Both the position numbers and the translations under genes were made by a program. The notes beneath the pieces are model-generated. The model saw nothing but the letters and a program-made list of their open reading frames with translations. It made no database searches and was not told the DNA's origin. A DNA stretch of 64,000 nt, taken from NCBI RefSeq assembly GCF_019431375.1, contig NZ_CP080267.1:3808540-3872539 (forward strand). Reading direction: 5' to 3'. Below are positions 9,711 through 17,336 of this stretch, piece after piece (positions within the stretch are counted from its first letter, which is position 1; the number at the start of each line of letters is the position of its first letter). Source of the DNA: Alcanivorax sp. (lineage in GTDB: Bacteria; Pseudomonadota; Gammaproteobacteria; Pseudomonadales; Alcanivoracaceae).

Positions 9711-10769
9711 TCAGTAGGCATAGTAGATTTCCTCTGGTGTTTTGTAGTTGTGTCTCTTTCTTGGTCGGCTATTAAGTTTGTCAGCGATCCTGTCGCATTC
9801 AATCTGAGTCAGCTCCGACATACTCGTTCCTTTCGGGAGATACTGTCGTATTAGCCCATTCGCGTTTTCATTGCTGCCTCGCTCCCATGAGTGATGAGGT
9901 GTTGCGAAGTAGAATTTCACGCCAGTGCGCTTTTCAACCAGCTTGTACTGATGGAACTCGGTGCCATTATCAGCAGTAATTGTCTTGAACGAGATCGGGT
10001 CTCTGCTAATCAATCGAATGACTTTTTTGTTAAGTGATTTGGTGGATCGGTCTCTGAGCTTGCCGATCTGGATGAACCCGGACTTGCGCTCAAGTATCGT
10101 TACAATGCAGTCAGTTGAACCTGTTCCCATCACAGTATCGATCTCCCAATGCCCTATAGCGGCGGGTTTCGACGGAGCCAGGCCTTTCTGAGATATGCAG
10201 TCAGTTGAACCTGTTCCCATCTTCGCTGCTTGTATCGATCTCCCAATGCCTTCTCAGCGGCGGGTTTCGACGGAGCCAGGCCTTTCTGAGATATGTCTCT
10301 TGTCGGCCAATCGCCCCCTGCTGTCATAGGCTCGATAGCGTTTTCTTCGCTGCTTGCTCGACTGGCGAAGATGCATCCATAGAGCGCCACCTTCTGCCTT
10401 ATCGCGCCAAAGGTACTGATATATCGTTTCATGACTGATGTGGCGGTGCATTAGAGAGAACCGACGAATATGGCCGGATATTTGCTCTGGAGACCACTTC
10501 TGTCTCAGCAGTTTCCGGATCAACTTGAAGTGATCATCAGTGTAGTGACGATTGCGCCTGGAGCGACTGCGGCGGGCACGGGTTCGGCGCTCGGCTTTGC
10601 TGGGCCTGTACGAACCGTCAATGTGCAAGCAACTGTTGCGCTGTAGCTCGCGATAGAGAGTTGAGAAATGACGCCCCAGCTGGCGTGCGATCTCTCTGAC
10701 TGACAGGCCTTGCCGTTTTAGTGTGGAAAGCATTACTCTTTCTTCGTAGGTGAGCTGTACATATCTCAT
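9711..10769 (-). pseudogene. IS30-family transposase, frameshifted
   Basis: N-terminal part (10254-10769): helix-turn-helix LSVREIARQLGRHFSTLYREL, then SPEQISGHIRR and HETIYQYLW, ending ISERPGSVETRR followed by a stop. C-terminal part (from ~10170): the DDE catalytic core HWEIDTVMGTG, ITADNGTEF and the Glu region WERGSNENANGLIRQYLPKG, ending RPRKRHNYKTPEEIYYAY. The halves are in different frames, and an imperfect duplicated segment separates them. IS30 transposases are normally one uninterrupted frame of ~320-380 residues, so this copy is probably inactive, unless the duplication is an assembly error. Confidence 0.85.
10105..10296. repeat. imperfect ~90/98-bp tandem duplication inside the IS30 transposase
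   Basis: The segment starting ATGCAGTCAGTTGAACCTG occurs at 10105 and again at 10195, and both copies run to CTTTCTGAGATATG. They are near-identical except at two spots: CACAG versus CTTCGCTGCTTG, and CTATAGC versus TTCTCAGC. This makes the units 90 and 98 bp long. The duplication covers the codons around the first catalytic Asp and introduces the stop and frame change. Confidence 0.9.
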
Positions 10770-10847
10770 AGCAATTTCAACTTCTTGGCGGGAGTGAAAG
10801 TGCTGGTATTACAGCTCACCTTTTTATTACATGAAAGTGTCGCGGTT

Positions 10848-10895
10848 AGTATATGAATTCGGCAACAATAACAGCAGAGCCGGTCCGGCCAGCAT
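10848..10895 (-). pseudogene. 5' stub of the interrupted usher gene
   Basis: The ATG overlaps the chaperone stop (TGATG), the usual coupling in Csu operons, and opens MLAGPALLLLLPNSY, which is the hydrophobic first half of a signal peptide. The IS30 terminal repeat then begins. Joined to the sequence resuming near 9680 (GFSVSGHQGAIA), it would form a normal signal peptide, which places the insertion inside the signal sequence. Confidence 0.7.
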
Positions 10896-11692
10896 CAGGG
10901 ATCTTTTTTGTTTTCTGGCTCTCCCAGCCATACAGTCCCTCTTTCATCAAACCCCTGTCTGCGATACCCGTAAATATCGGTGCGAAGGCGGAGCTGGGCG
11001 TTAGCCGGGGCTTTCACATGCCATTCCCGGGTCTGGTCGGCAAACACATAAGGGAAGCCCTGAACGGGCTGGGTGGACTGTTCCAGCAAATCGTCTTTTT
11101 TCAGATCATCACGGTCGGCGCTGCCACGAAAAGCATCCAGACCGATGACCCGAAAGTTCGTGCTGCCAGCATTGCTGACGCTAACCTGCCAGATGCCGTC
11201 CTGGTATCGGGTGTTGATTCGGGGATCGGGCTGTTGGCTACCGCCAGGTGAGACAAAGATGGGAAGGCCGATGCGCACTGCCATATTGGCGCCACCGGAT
11301 TGCCGGGCCCGGGCGGCGGTGTCCTGCAGATAAAGCCGGTAGGCCTTTTCCTCGCTGGGCATGGCCGGCATATGGCGTAGACGGATCACCTGGCGCCCAC
11401 CGGGCTTCAGCATCAGAATCGGCGGTGAGACGAAGATGTCATTGCTGGGGGTGAGATTGTCCTGACCACCATCCTGTTGCCAGCGCATCACGGTGGTTTG
11501 CAGCGTCACGGTCCGCTCGCTGTTGTTTTCGATGCTGAGTTGCGTGGTCGGGTTATTGTGGTCGAACTGAACCCGCAGCGGTGTAATACGAAAACTGCCG
11601 GCTTGTGTGCTACAAGCCAGCAGGAATGAGACCAAAAAAACAATCAGGCGCGGGCGAGACGCCAGGCTGGGCCTGGCTCTGGCTACGGGCAT
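10895..11692 (-). CDS. periplasmic fimbrial chaperone (PapD/CsuC family)
   Basis: 265 residues. An N-terminal signal peptide (LIVFLVSFLLACSTQA) is followed by an immunoglobulin-like PapD domain: FRITPLRVQFD, ATTQLSIENNSERTVTLQ-type strands, and FVSPPILMLKPGGRQVIRL, the conserved Pro-rich G1-strand region that donates a strand to pilins. The second domain ends with a basic, hydrophilic tail. It sits 10 bp after the pilin gene and overlaps the usher start by 1 bp, so pilin-chaperone-usher are clearly one operon. It should fold and escort subunits, but there is no intact usher here to receive them. Confidence 0.88.
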   Translation of the reverse strand: MPVARARPSLASRPRLIVFLVSFLLACSTQAGSFRITPLRVQFDHNNPTTQLSIENNSERTVTLQTTVMRWQQDGGQDNLTPSNDIFVSPPILMLKPGGRQVIRLRHMPAMPSEEKAYRLYLQDTAARARQSGGANMAVRIGLPIFVSPGGSQQPDPRINTRYQDGIWQVSVSNAGSTNFRVIGLDAFRGSADRDDLKKDDLLEQSTQPVQGFPYVFADQTREWHVKAPANAQLRLRTDIYGYRRQGFDERGTVWLGEPENKKDP

Positions 11693-11702
11693 CCGGGACT
11701 CC

Positions 11703-12413
11703 TCAGAATTCCACTGTGGCAGTCAGAACATCCGTATAGTTACCGGCCACGACAGTATTGCCGGTCTGGTCGCCGGGAATACTGCCGATAGAGGTATAGA
11801 CACCAGTGAAGAGGTTGACCAGGCCCAGTACATCCTGACTGACCACGGTTTCCGTGAAGCTCAGCTCGTAGTTGACCTGGTTGGTCGTTGCTACGGCTCC
11901 GCCACCCACACCATCCATGATGCTGGTCACGATCGGACCCTGGGAACCTGCCGTGGTGGTGGTGGTGAAGCTGACAGAGCCTCCCGTCACCCGCGGACCT
12001 TCCAGAGTAACGCTGACCGGGGTTGTGGTGCAGGCCACGTAAACGCCTGGGACGGTGAGTGCCTGTGCTGTCAGGGGATCCAGGATGGCAGCAAGAGCTG
12101 TGTTCAGTGTGGCGATGGGGGTGTTCAGCGTCAGCGTATCGTCATTGCCTGCGCCGCCATCAGCACCGGCATCCGGGTGCGCATCGTTACCGGTCACAGC
12201 ATTGCCGGTAGCGGTGTTGGCGGTGATCACGTTATTGACCCCGCCGGACGGAATGGGAGCGGAAAGCACGCCGAAGTCAGTACCGATGGCGGCCACATCG
12301 CAGGCATCGGCCAGGGTGACGATGTTGGTCATGGTATTGGTGACGGCCGAGGCATTCATGGAGGCGGCCACCAGGATGGAGCCAAAACTGGCCAGGGGGA
12401 TATGTTTTTTCAT
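11703..12413 (-). CDS. spore-coat-U domain major pilin (Csu-type)
   Basis: 236 residues with signal peptide (MKKHIPLASFGSILVAASMNASA) and an SCPU domain containing DACDVAAIGTDFGVLSAPI and the closing strand YTDVLTATVEF. An Ala/Thr/Asp-rich insert (~70-120) makes it longer than usual CsuA/B. Cysteines are at DAC and VAC. The ribosome site AAAGGAGC is excellent at 8 bases from ATG, but it coincides with the point where an acetolactate-synthase-like reading frame stops matching its family. The pilus locus therefore joins foreign upstream DNA exactly at the pilin leader. It is the first gene of the pilin-chaperone-usher-tip unit. Confidence 0.85.
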   Translation of the reverse strand: MKKHIPLASFGSILVAASMNASAVTNTMTNIVTLADACDVAAIGTDFGVLSAPIPSGGVNNVITANTATGNAVTGNDAHPDAGADGGAGNDDTLTLNTPIATLNTALAAILDPLTAQALTVPGVYVACTTTPVSVTLEGPRVTGGSVSFTTTTTAGSQGPIVTSIMDGVGGGAVATTNQVNYELSFTETVVSQDVLGLVNLFTGVYTSIGSIPGDQTGNTVVAGNYTDVLTATVEF

Positions 12414-12424
12414 CAGAACAAGCT

Positions 12425-12804
<380 letters not shown>

Positions 12805-13109
12805 GGTGCGTTGTCTCCAGTTGATCCCGCTATCGCTTTTGGCGGTCAGCGGGAGTCCACGATGCGTGGCTGTCAAAAGTCACCGCGGGTTAATGCAAGG
12901 ATGGTGCCGCATTTTCCTCATGCTGGTGCAGGAAAGTTGCTTTAAATTGGTGCGCTAGCTCCATGCCGGGCTTCACTATAGCGCGCCAGGGCCGGGAACA
13001 GGTATGGGGTAAACTGATCTGTTTCATTAACAAATGTGATATTCCCGCTTGAGGCCGCAGGCGGGTCACGGCAGAGTCTGCGCTAGCAGCCTGCCAAGGA
13101 GCGATCACT
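12805..13109. promoter_or_regulatory. divergent intergenic region, promoters presumed
   Basis: About 300 bp between the acetolactate-synthase-like stump (leftward) and the amidohydrolase (rightward). Both genes start at its ends, so it should hold two promoters. No operator, terminator or convincing -35/-10 pair was recognised by eye. Confidence 0.4.
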
Positions 13110-14819
13110 ATGAAAAAAGTCTGGTTTATCGGGGCGGTGTCGCTGGTGGCATTGCTGGCGGCGGGCTTCGCCGGAGTGCACCGCTGGTTCAATCCGCCAC
13201 CGCCACCGGTGCAGCTGTTTACTAACGGTACCATTCTGACCATGGATCCGGGCAATCCTCAGGTCGATGCCATGCTGGTCAAGCGTGGCGAGATCGTGGC
13301 CCTGGGCGACAGCGATGCGCTGCGCGATCAGGTCAGCCGTGATGTGCGAGTGGTGAACCTGGAGGGTGGGGTGCTGATGCCCGGCTTTATCGAGGCCCAT
13401 GGCCACTTCCCGGGTGAGGGGCTGTCGGCGGTGGCAGTGGATGCCAACAGTCCGCCGATTGGGGATCTGGACAGTATTGCCACCCTGCTGGAGCGTTTAC
13501 GCACCCTGGCCCAGCGGCGCCCGTACGGGGCCCTGATGGCCTACGGGTTTGACGACACCACCGTAAGCGACCAGCGTTATCCTACCCGGGCAGAGCTGGA
13601 TACGGTTAGTGACACCCGACCAATCATGGTGATGCATATCTCTGGTCATTTGGGGGTGGTGAATTCGGCTGCCCTTAAAGCCATGTCCATCACCGAGAAC
13701 GTGCAGGATCCGCCCGGTGGCTATTATGGCCGCGACAGCGATGGCCGTCTCAATGGTCTGCTGGCCGAGACGGCGTTCAACCCGGTGCGTGCCAACATCC
13801 TGAAACTGTCGGCCATGGATGGCTACCGGGTAATGCGCCGGGCCTCTCGACTGTACCTGTCACGGGGGATTACCTTTGCCCAGAATGGCCTGGCCGATAC
13901 CACCACCATCAAGGCGCTGGTGCCGGCGTTGCGGTTCGGGCTGATTCCCCTGCGGTTGAGTGTCTGGCCGGATGCGGCTGCCGAGCAGGCGCGCAAGGAT
14001 GGTCAGTGGAGTTTGCCGCAGGGCGAGCGAGTGCATCTGGGGCCGGTGAAGCTGGTCAGTGATGGCTCTCTGCAGGGCTATACCGGGTTTCTCGATGAAC
14101 CCTATTTCACCGTGACAGAGGATCATCCGCCGGAATATCTGGGTTTTCCCAACCAGTCGCCGCAGCAGCTCACCGAGCAGGTGGTGGAATTCCACTGTGC
14201 CGGTCGCCAGACCGCGATCCATGCTAACGGCGATGCGGCTATCACCATGAGCCTGGATGCGGTGGCTGAAGCCCGCCAGCAGTGCCCGGAAGTGGCGGTG
14301 CAACCGGTGCTAATCCATGCCCAGATGGCTACTGGTGAGCAACTGACGCGCATGCTGGCGCTGGATGTGATCCCGTCGTTCTTCAATACCCATGTGTATT
14401 ACTGGGGCGACCGGCACCGGGATATTTTCCTGGGGCCGGAGCGGGCGGCGCGGATCAGCCCGCTGGCGGAAGCGGCGGACACCGGGTTGCGCTTTACCCT
14501 GCACGCGGATTCACCGGTAGTGCCGTTTCAACCGTTACAGCTGGTGTGGAATGCGGTGCAGCGCCGCACCGCATCCGGCGCCATGCTGGGGCCGGAGCAG
14601 GCCATTCCGGTGGAGCGGGCCCTGCGGGCAGTGACCGTGGATGCGGCCAGACAGCTGGGCGTGGCGGACCGGGTAGGGCAATTGCGTACCGGTATGCGTG
14701 CCGATCTGGTCTGGCTGGATCGCGATCCGCGGGAATTTATCGGAGACTGGTCGTCTATCCAGGTGCGAGGCACCTGGGTGGATGGGGTACGCCGTTATCC
14801 GGAGAGGATCGCGGAGTAG
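13110..14819 (+). CDS. YtcJ-like amidohydrolase, membrane-anchored or exported
   Basis: 569 residues of the metal-dependent amidohydrolase 3 family. An N-terminal hydrophobic segment (VWFIGAVSLVALLAAGFAGV) suggests export or membrane anchoring. Then come the beta-sandwich start LFTNGTILTMDP, the metal motif GFIEAHGHF (HxH), DGSLQGYTGFLDEPYF, IHANGDAAI and ILIHAQ-like QPVLIHAQM, and the late Asp in FTLHADSPVVP. The C-terminus returns to the sandwich (GMRADLVWLDRDP). The family removes N-formyl or amide groups from varied small substrates; no specific substrate can be named. Ribosome site AAGGAG precedes the ATG. Confidence 0.88.
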   Translation: MKKVWFIGAVSLVALLAAGFAGVHRWFNPPPPPVQLFTNGTILTMDPGNPQVDAMLVKRGEIVALGDSDALRDQVSRDVRVVNLEGGVLMPGFIEAHGHFPGEGLSAVAVDANSPPIGDLDSIATLLERLRTLAQRRPYGALMAYGFDDTTVSDQRYPTRAELDTVSDTRPIMVMHISGHLGVVNSAALKAMSITENVQDPPGGYYGRDSDGRLNGLLAETAFNPVRANILKLSAMDGYRVMRRASRLYLSRGITFAQNGLADTTTIKALVPALRFGLIPLRLSVWPDAAAEQARKDGQWSLPQGERVHLGPVKLVSDGSLQGYTGFLDEPYFTVTEDHPPEYLGFPNQSPQQLTEQVVEFHCAGRQTAIHANGDAAITMSLDAVAEARQQCPEVAVQPVLIHAQMATGEQLTRMLALDVIPSFFNTHVYYWGDRHRDIFLGPERAARISPLAEAADTGLRFTLHADSPVVPFQPLQLVWNAVQRRTASGAMLGPEQAIPVERALRAVTVDAARQLGVADRVGQLRTGMRADLVWLDRDPREFIGDWSSIQVRGTWVDGVRRYPERIAE

Positions 14820-14870
14820 GTGGTGCGTGGGGCCATCGATGCGGCCCCTGTCACTTCATGATAGGTGGAG

Positions 14871-15083
14871 TTAGTGCCAGGTCCCTTCCAGGTTCTCGCA
14901 CTGCTCCAGGAATTCCTCTGCACTCATTTCAACCGTGTACGGGTCCAGGTGTGAGGCCACCTGTTCCTTTAGCTGCCCGACTACTTTGGACATGACTGTC
15001 AGGGTTTCTTCTACCTGTTCAATCGTTTCCAACAGGTCTTCGGCTTCTTGCTGGTAATCATCTCTGTCGTCGTAATCGCTCAT
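14871..15083 (-). CDS. small acidic hypothetical protein, predicted coiled coil
   Basis: 70 residues starting MSDYDDRDDYQQEAEDLLET. The start is fixed by a perfect AGGAGG six bases before ATG; a longer frame upstream has no ribosome site. The middle (EDLLETIEQVEETLTVMSKVVGQLKEQVASHL) has a heptad pattern of hydrophobic residues and should form one long helix or coiled coil. The end EFLEQCENLEGTWH carries one Cys. No family recognised. It is convergent with the amidohydrolase. Confidence 0.7.
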   Translation of the reverse strand: MSDYDDRDDYQQEAEDLLETIEQVEETLTVMSKVVGQLKEQVASHLDPYTVEMSAEEFLEQCENLEGTWH

Positions 15084-15255
15084 GCGAAGCCTCCTGCAGT
15101 TAAGGTGAGCCTGTCTGTTTGTTGTGACCTTGTTCAGGCTCCACTCCATGTTGCCAACGATGCCGGCACAAAACAAACGGGAAATCCCCGGGGTTGGTGA
15201 AAGTTTAGCCACTCGGGACGGGTGGTCGTTGTTATTTCGTTAACGGTTCTTGGCG

Positions 15256-15554
15256 ATGTTCCTTGTCCTGCTGGCCGGTTGGGCCTCATCAAAACGCGTG
15301 GTGGTGGACCCGTAGGCCCTGTACCAGCTTAACCTGAGCGAGTGCGAACAGGTGGCGGAGCAGGTCAGTACTGGTCGTGATACCACCGAAGACGCTGTAG
15401 GTGGCGCCGTAGTGGGTGCTATTTCGGTAACTCCAACACAGCAGGGAAGATGGCCGGTGGTGTTACTGCCGGTAAAGGCGGTGATGCTGAGTGGTGAAAA
15501 GGGCAGGTGATCAGGAACTATATGCGTAGGCGTAGGTATTGGGTGTTGAAATAA
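15256..15554 (+). pseudogene. decayed glycine-zipper lipoprotein gene
   Basis: Read with corrections, the strand gives MFLVLLAGWASSK (lipobox-like, with Trp where Cys is expected), VVVDP then a stop, then LYQLNLSECEQVAEQVSTGR, DTTEDAVGGAVVGAI. After a frame change come SGNSNTAGKMAGGVTAGKGGDAEW, a second stop, and VIRNYMRRRRYWVLK with the final stop. This is the layout of small envelope proteins with YxxDLxxCExxA, a Gly-zipper and a closing RNCLxGRGYxVL. At least two stops and one frameshift show it is dead. Start and end are in different frames. Confidence 0.7.
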
Positions 15555-15882
15555 TGCTGGATGCTTGGCCTTGGTTCTCAAAACATACAATACGCCGTCT
15601 TGCTCGTAATTAGTTGGCCTTTAAAGTTGGTTGTATTTGCTCAATGCAGTCGAATAATAAGTATGACTTGTAGTAGAGAAAGTTATTGAAAATCACTAAG
15701 GAAGGCCGCAGAAACAGCCATTACACACCTTTGTATTATTGGTGTTTATCAATAAACCTATTCTTTGACTATTTTTCTTGTAAATCTTTGATCTCTGATG
15801 TATCGATTTATCTGCCATTAAGAAAATTCGATCTATATTTAAAATTCGAATTTGTAATAGGGATTCGATCAACAGGGAGCTT
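15555..15882. other. AT-rich intergenic stretch, no convincing gene
   Basis: Distinctly AT-richer than its surroundings, with runs such as TTTAAAATTCG and many stops. An 81-codon TTG-started frame exists on the plus strand, but it has no ribosome site or family character and runs into the oppositely oriented SBF gene, so it is not called. Together with the SBF gene it looks like DNA of other base composition. Confidence 0.5.
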
Positions 15883-16803
15883 TCAATCTCGTGCCAGGAT
15901 CTTGGCTGCAATAGGTGAGGTGATCATCTGAATCACTGCAAAAAAAGCGGCTGGGATCGCTATTTCAGAGGGTAATCCGGATGCGGCTACAAAAGCAGCT
16001 GCGATGCTGAATTCTTTTTTACTTACAGTAAAAATATATGTAATGACTTCTTTTCGGTCAATGGTTATCAATCGTGATGCCATTCCTACTAGATAACCAA
16101 TCAGGTTCAGCAATAAGGCTGCGCCAGCAATCACAAAAGCGTACCAGCCATAGCCAATGATAGTCTCTGCGTTGGGGCCGACTACGGCTAGCAATATCAA
16201 AAGATATATAATTGATCCAAGCCCGGCATAAGCGGAATCATGTCGTCCAAAGAACGTAGGAAATCCTGTGCGTAAGCTCACACCTATGATAGTTGGGATG
16301 AGAACAATCAAGACCAGTTCGAGAATGATCGAACCGAGCGGGACTTCCAGTTTTATGCCTGTAAGCCATAGAAAAAGGAAAGGAACTATAAAAGGGGATA
16401 GCGCAGTGTTAACTGCATTAAAAACGGCAGCAAGGGCAATATTGCCTCGTGCCATCAGTACGAGGAGAGGGGACGATACATCTGTTGGCAGTGTGCCAAG
16501 TAAAGTCTGGCCTGCTGCCAGTGAACCGCTCCCAAAGAAGAGGCGACCCGTTAGCAACCCGGCAATCGACATTGGACCATAAACCAGGATCAGTGCCAAA
16601 AACTGCCTGGATGGTTTACGAAGTACCAATCGCACATCATGGGCGTCGAACGTCAGGCTGATAACAAGCATTAACAATGCAAGTAATGGTCCTATGAATG
16701 ATGCAAAGAAATTCCCAGTCTCCGGTATTATTAATCCCAGTCCAGCTGCAACGATGACAAACCATACGAGGTGAGACTCAACGAAAGAGATTAGTCGGCT
16801 CAT
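15883..16803 (-). CDS. SBF-family (bile acid:Na+ symporter-like) transporter
   Basis: About 306 residues with nine to ten hydrophobic segments and little else: FVIVAAGLGLIIPE, GPLLALLMLVISLTFD, LALILVYGPMSIAGLL, GTLPTDVSSPLLVLMARGN, ending AAFFAVIQMITSPIAAKIL. The TLPTDVSSPLLV stretch matches the cation-site region of the BART/SBF superfamily. ATG at 16803 is preferred over a TTG five codons earlier. Bile acid, pantoate, arsenite or sulfonated solutes are all handled by relatives, so substrate is open. Codon use is AT-richer than that of its neighbours, suggesting transfer. Confidence 0.8.
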   Translation of the reverse strand: MSRLISFVESHLVWFVIVAAGLGLIIPETGNFFASFIGPLLALLMLVISLTFDAHDVRLVLRKPSRQFLALILVYGPMSIAGLLTGRLFFGSGSLAAGQTLLGTLPTDVSSPLLVLMARGNIALAAVFNAVNTALSPFIVPFLFLWLTGIKLEVPLGSIILELVLIVLIPTIIGVSLRTGFPTFFGRHDSAYAGLGSIIYLLILLAVVGPNAETIIGYGWYAFVIAGAALLLNLIGYLVGMASRLITIDRKEVITYIFTVSKKEFSIAAAFVAASGLPSEIAIPAAFFAVIQMITSPIAAKILARD

Positions 16804-16951
16804 ATTTCCAAGTTCCAATTGATGGTTTTTAACCGATGGCGGCGGGGCATTATCAGGTAATTTTTTTGAGCTGTTTTAGATGATTTCTGAGAGGGGGAGG
16901 CCCGCCATAGCCCCTTGAACTGAGCGTTTTGGCGGGCGGATCATAACATTA

Positions 16952-16973
16952 AGCGCCGATTGGCATCGGCGCT
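16952..16973 (-). terminator. hairpin ending the metal-efflux operon
   Basis: Perfect 9-bp stem (AGCGCCGAT / ATCGGCGCT) with a 4-base loop just past the P-II-like stop. The T-rich tail on the minus strand is weak (TTAATGTT), so termination may be partial. Confidence 0.6.
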
Positions 16974-16980
16974 CATTCTT

Positions 16981-17322
16981 TCAGACTACAGAATCATCCT
17001 CTGCGCCATCCTCGATCCTGATGGCGCGATTGACGTCACTGACGAAGACGCGGCCATCACCACGCAGGCCCGTGTGGGCCTCGGACTTGAAGGCCTGTAC
17101 AACCTCGTCCACGTATTGATCGTGGCAAACCACCTCAACTTTAACGTGTTTGACGAAGTCGGCGGCACCGTCAATCGGATTTGCCGCGCTGGTATGCACC
17201 TTACTGCGCCCAAAACCGCGCACTTCCGACACGCTCATGCCGGTAACGCCATCGATCCGATGCAGGGCTAGTGTTACCGCTTCCACCTTGTGGAGCTTGA
17301 TGTAGGCTTTTATCTCTTGCAT
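16981..17322 (-). CDS. P-II-like regulator linked to metal RND efflux
   Basis: 113 residues with the P-II fold: start MQEIKAYIKLHKVEAVTLAL, VRGFGR before the T-loop, and the B-loop-like TGLRGDGRVFVSDV. The T-loop differs from GlnB/GlnK: the uridylylated Tyr stretch is replaced by SKVHTSAANPIDGAADF, so classical nitrogen control is unlikely. It is the last gene of the operon, 14 bp after the RND pump gene. P-II-like proteins are found beside heavy-metal RND pumps in several proteobacteria. Metal or nucleotide sensing for the pump is plausible but inferred. Confidence 0.85.
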   Translation of the reverse strand: MQEIKAYIKLHKVEAVTLALHRIDGVTGMSVSEVRGFGRSKVHTSAANPIDGAADFVKHVKVEVVCHDQYVDEVVQAFKSEAHTGLRGDGRVFVSDVNRAIRIEDGAEDDSVV

Positions 17323-17336
17323 GTGACTATCTCCAG

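Larger units (their letters stand above)
9691..10847. mobile_element. IS30-family insertion sequence
   Basis: About 1.16 kb. Both ends carry the same 10-base word in inverted orientation: AACCGCGACA at 9691-9700 and its complement TGTCGCGGTT at 10838-10847. Beyond this core the ends match poorly, so the exact termini could be some bases further out, and no clear target duplication could be read. The element carries one transposase gene, on the minus strand, which is frameshifted. It interrupts the usher gene a few codons after its start. Confidence 0.8.

Noticed and set aside
9678..10852. AGTAT on both sides of the IS30 element as target duplication
   Set aside because: It would force the two terminal repeats to start at different offsets (8 bp), so the match is probably chance.
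15686..15931. 81-codon TTG-started frame in AT-rich DNA
   Set aside because: No ribosome site, no family character, and it overlaps the SBF gene antisense.
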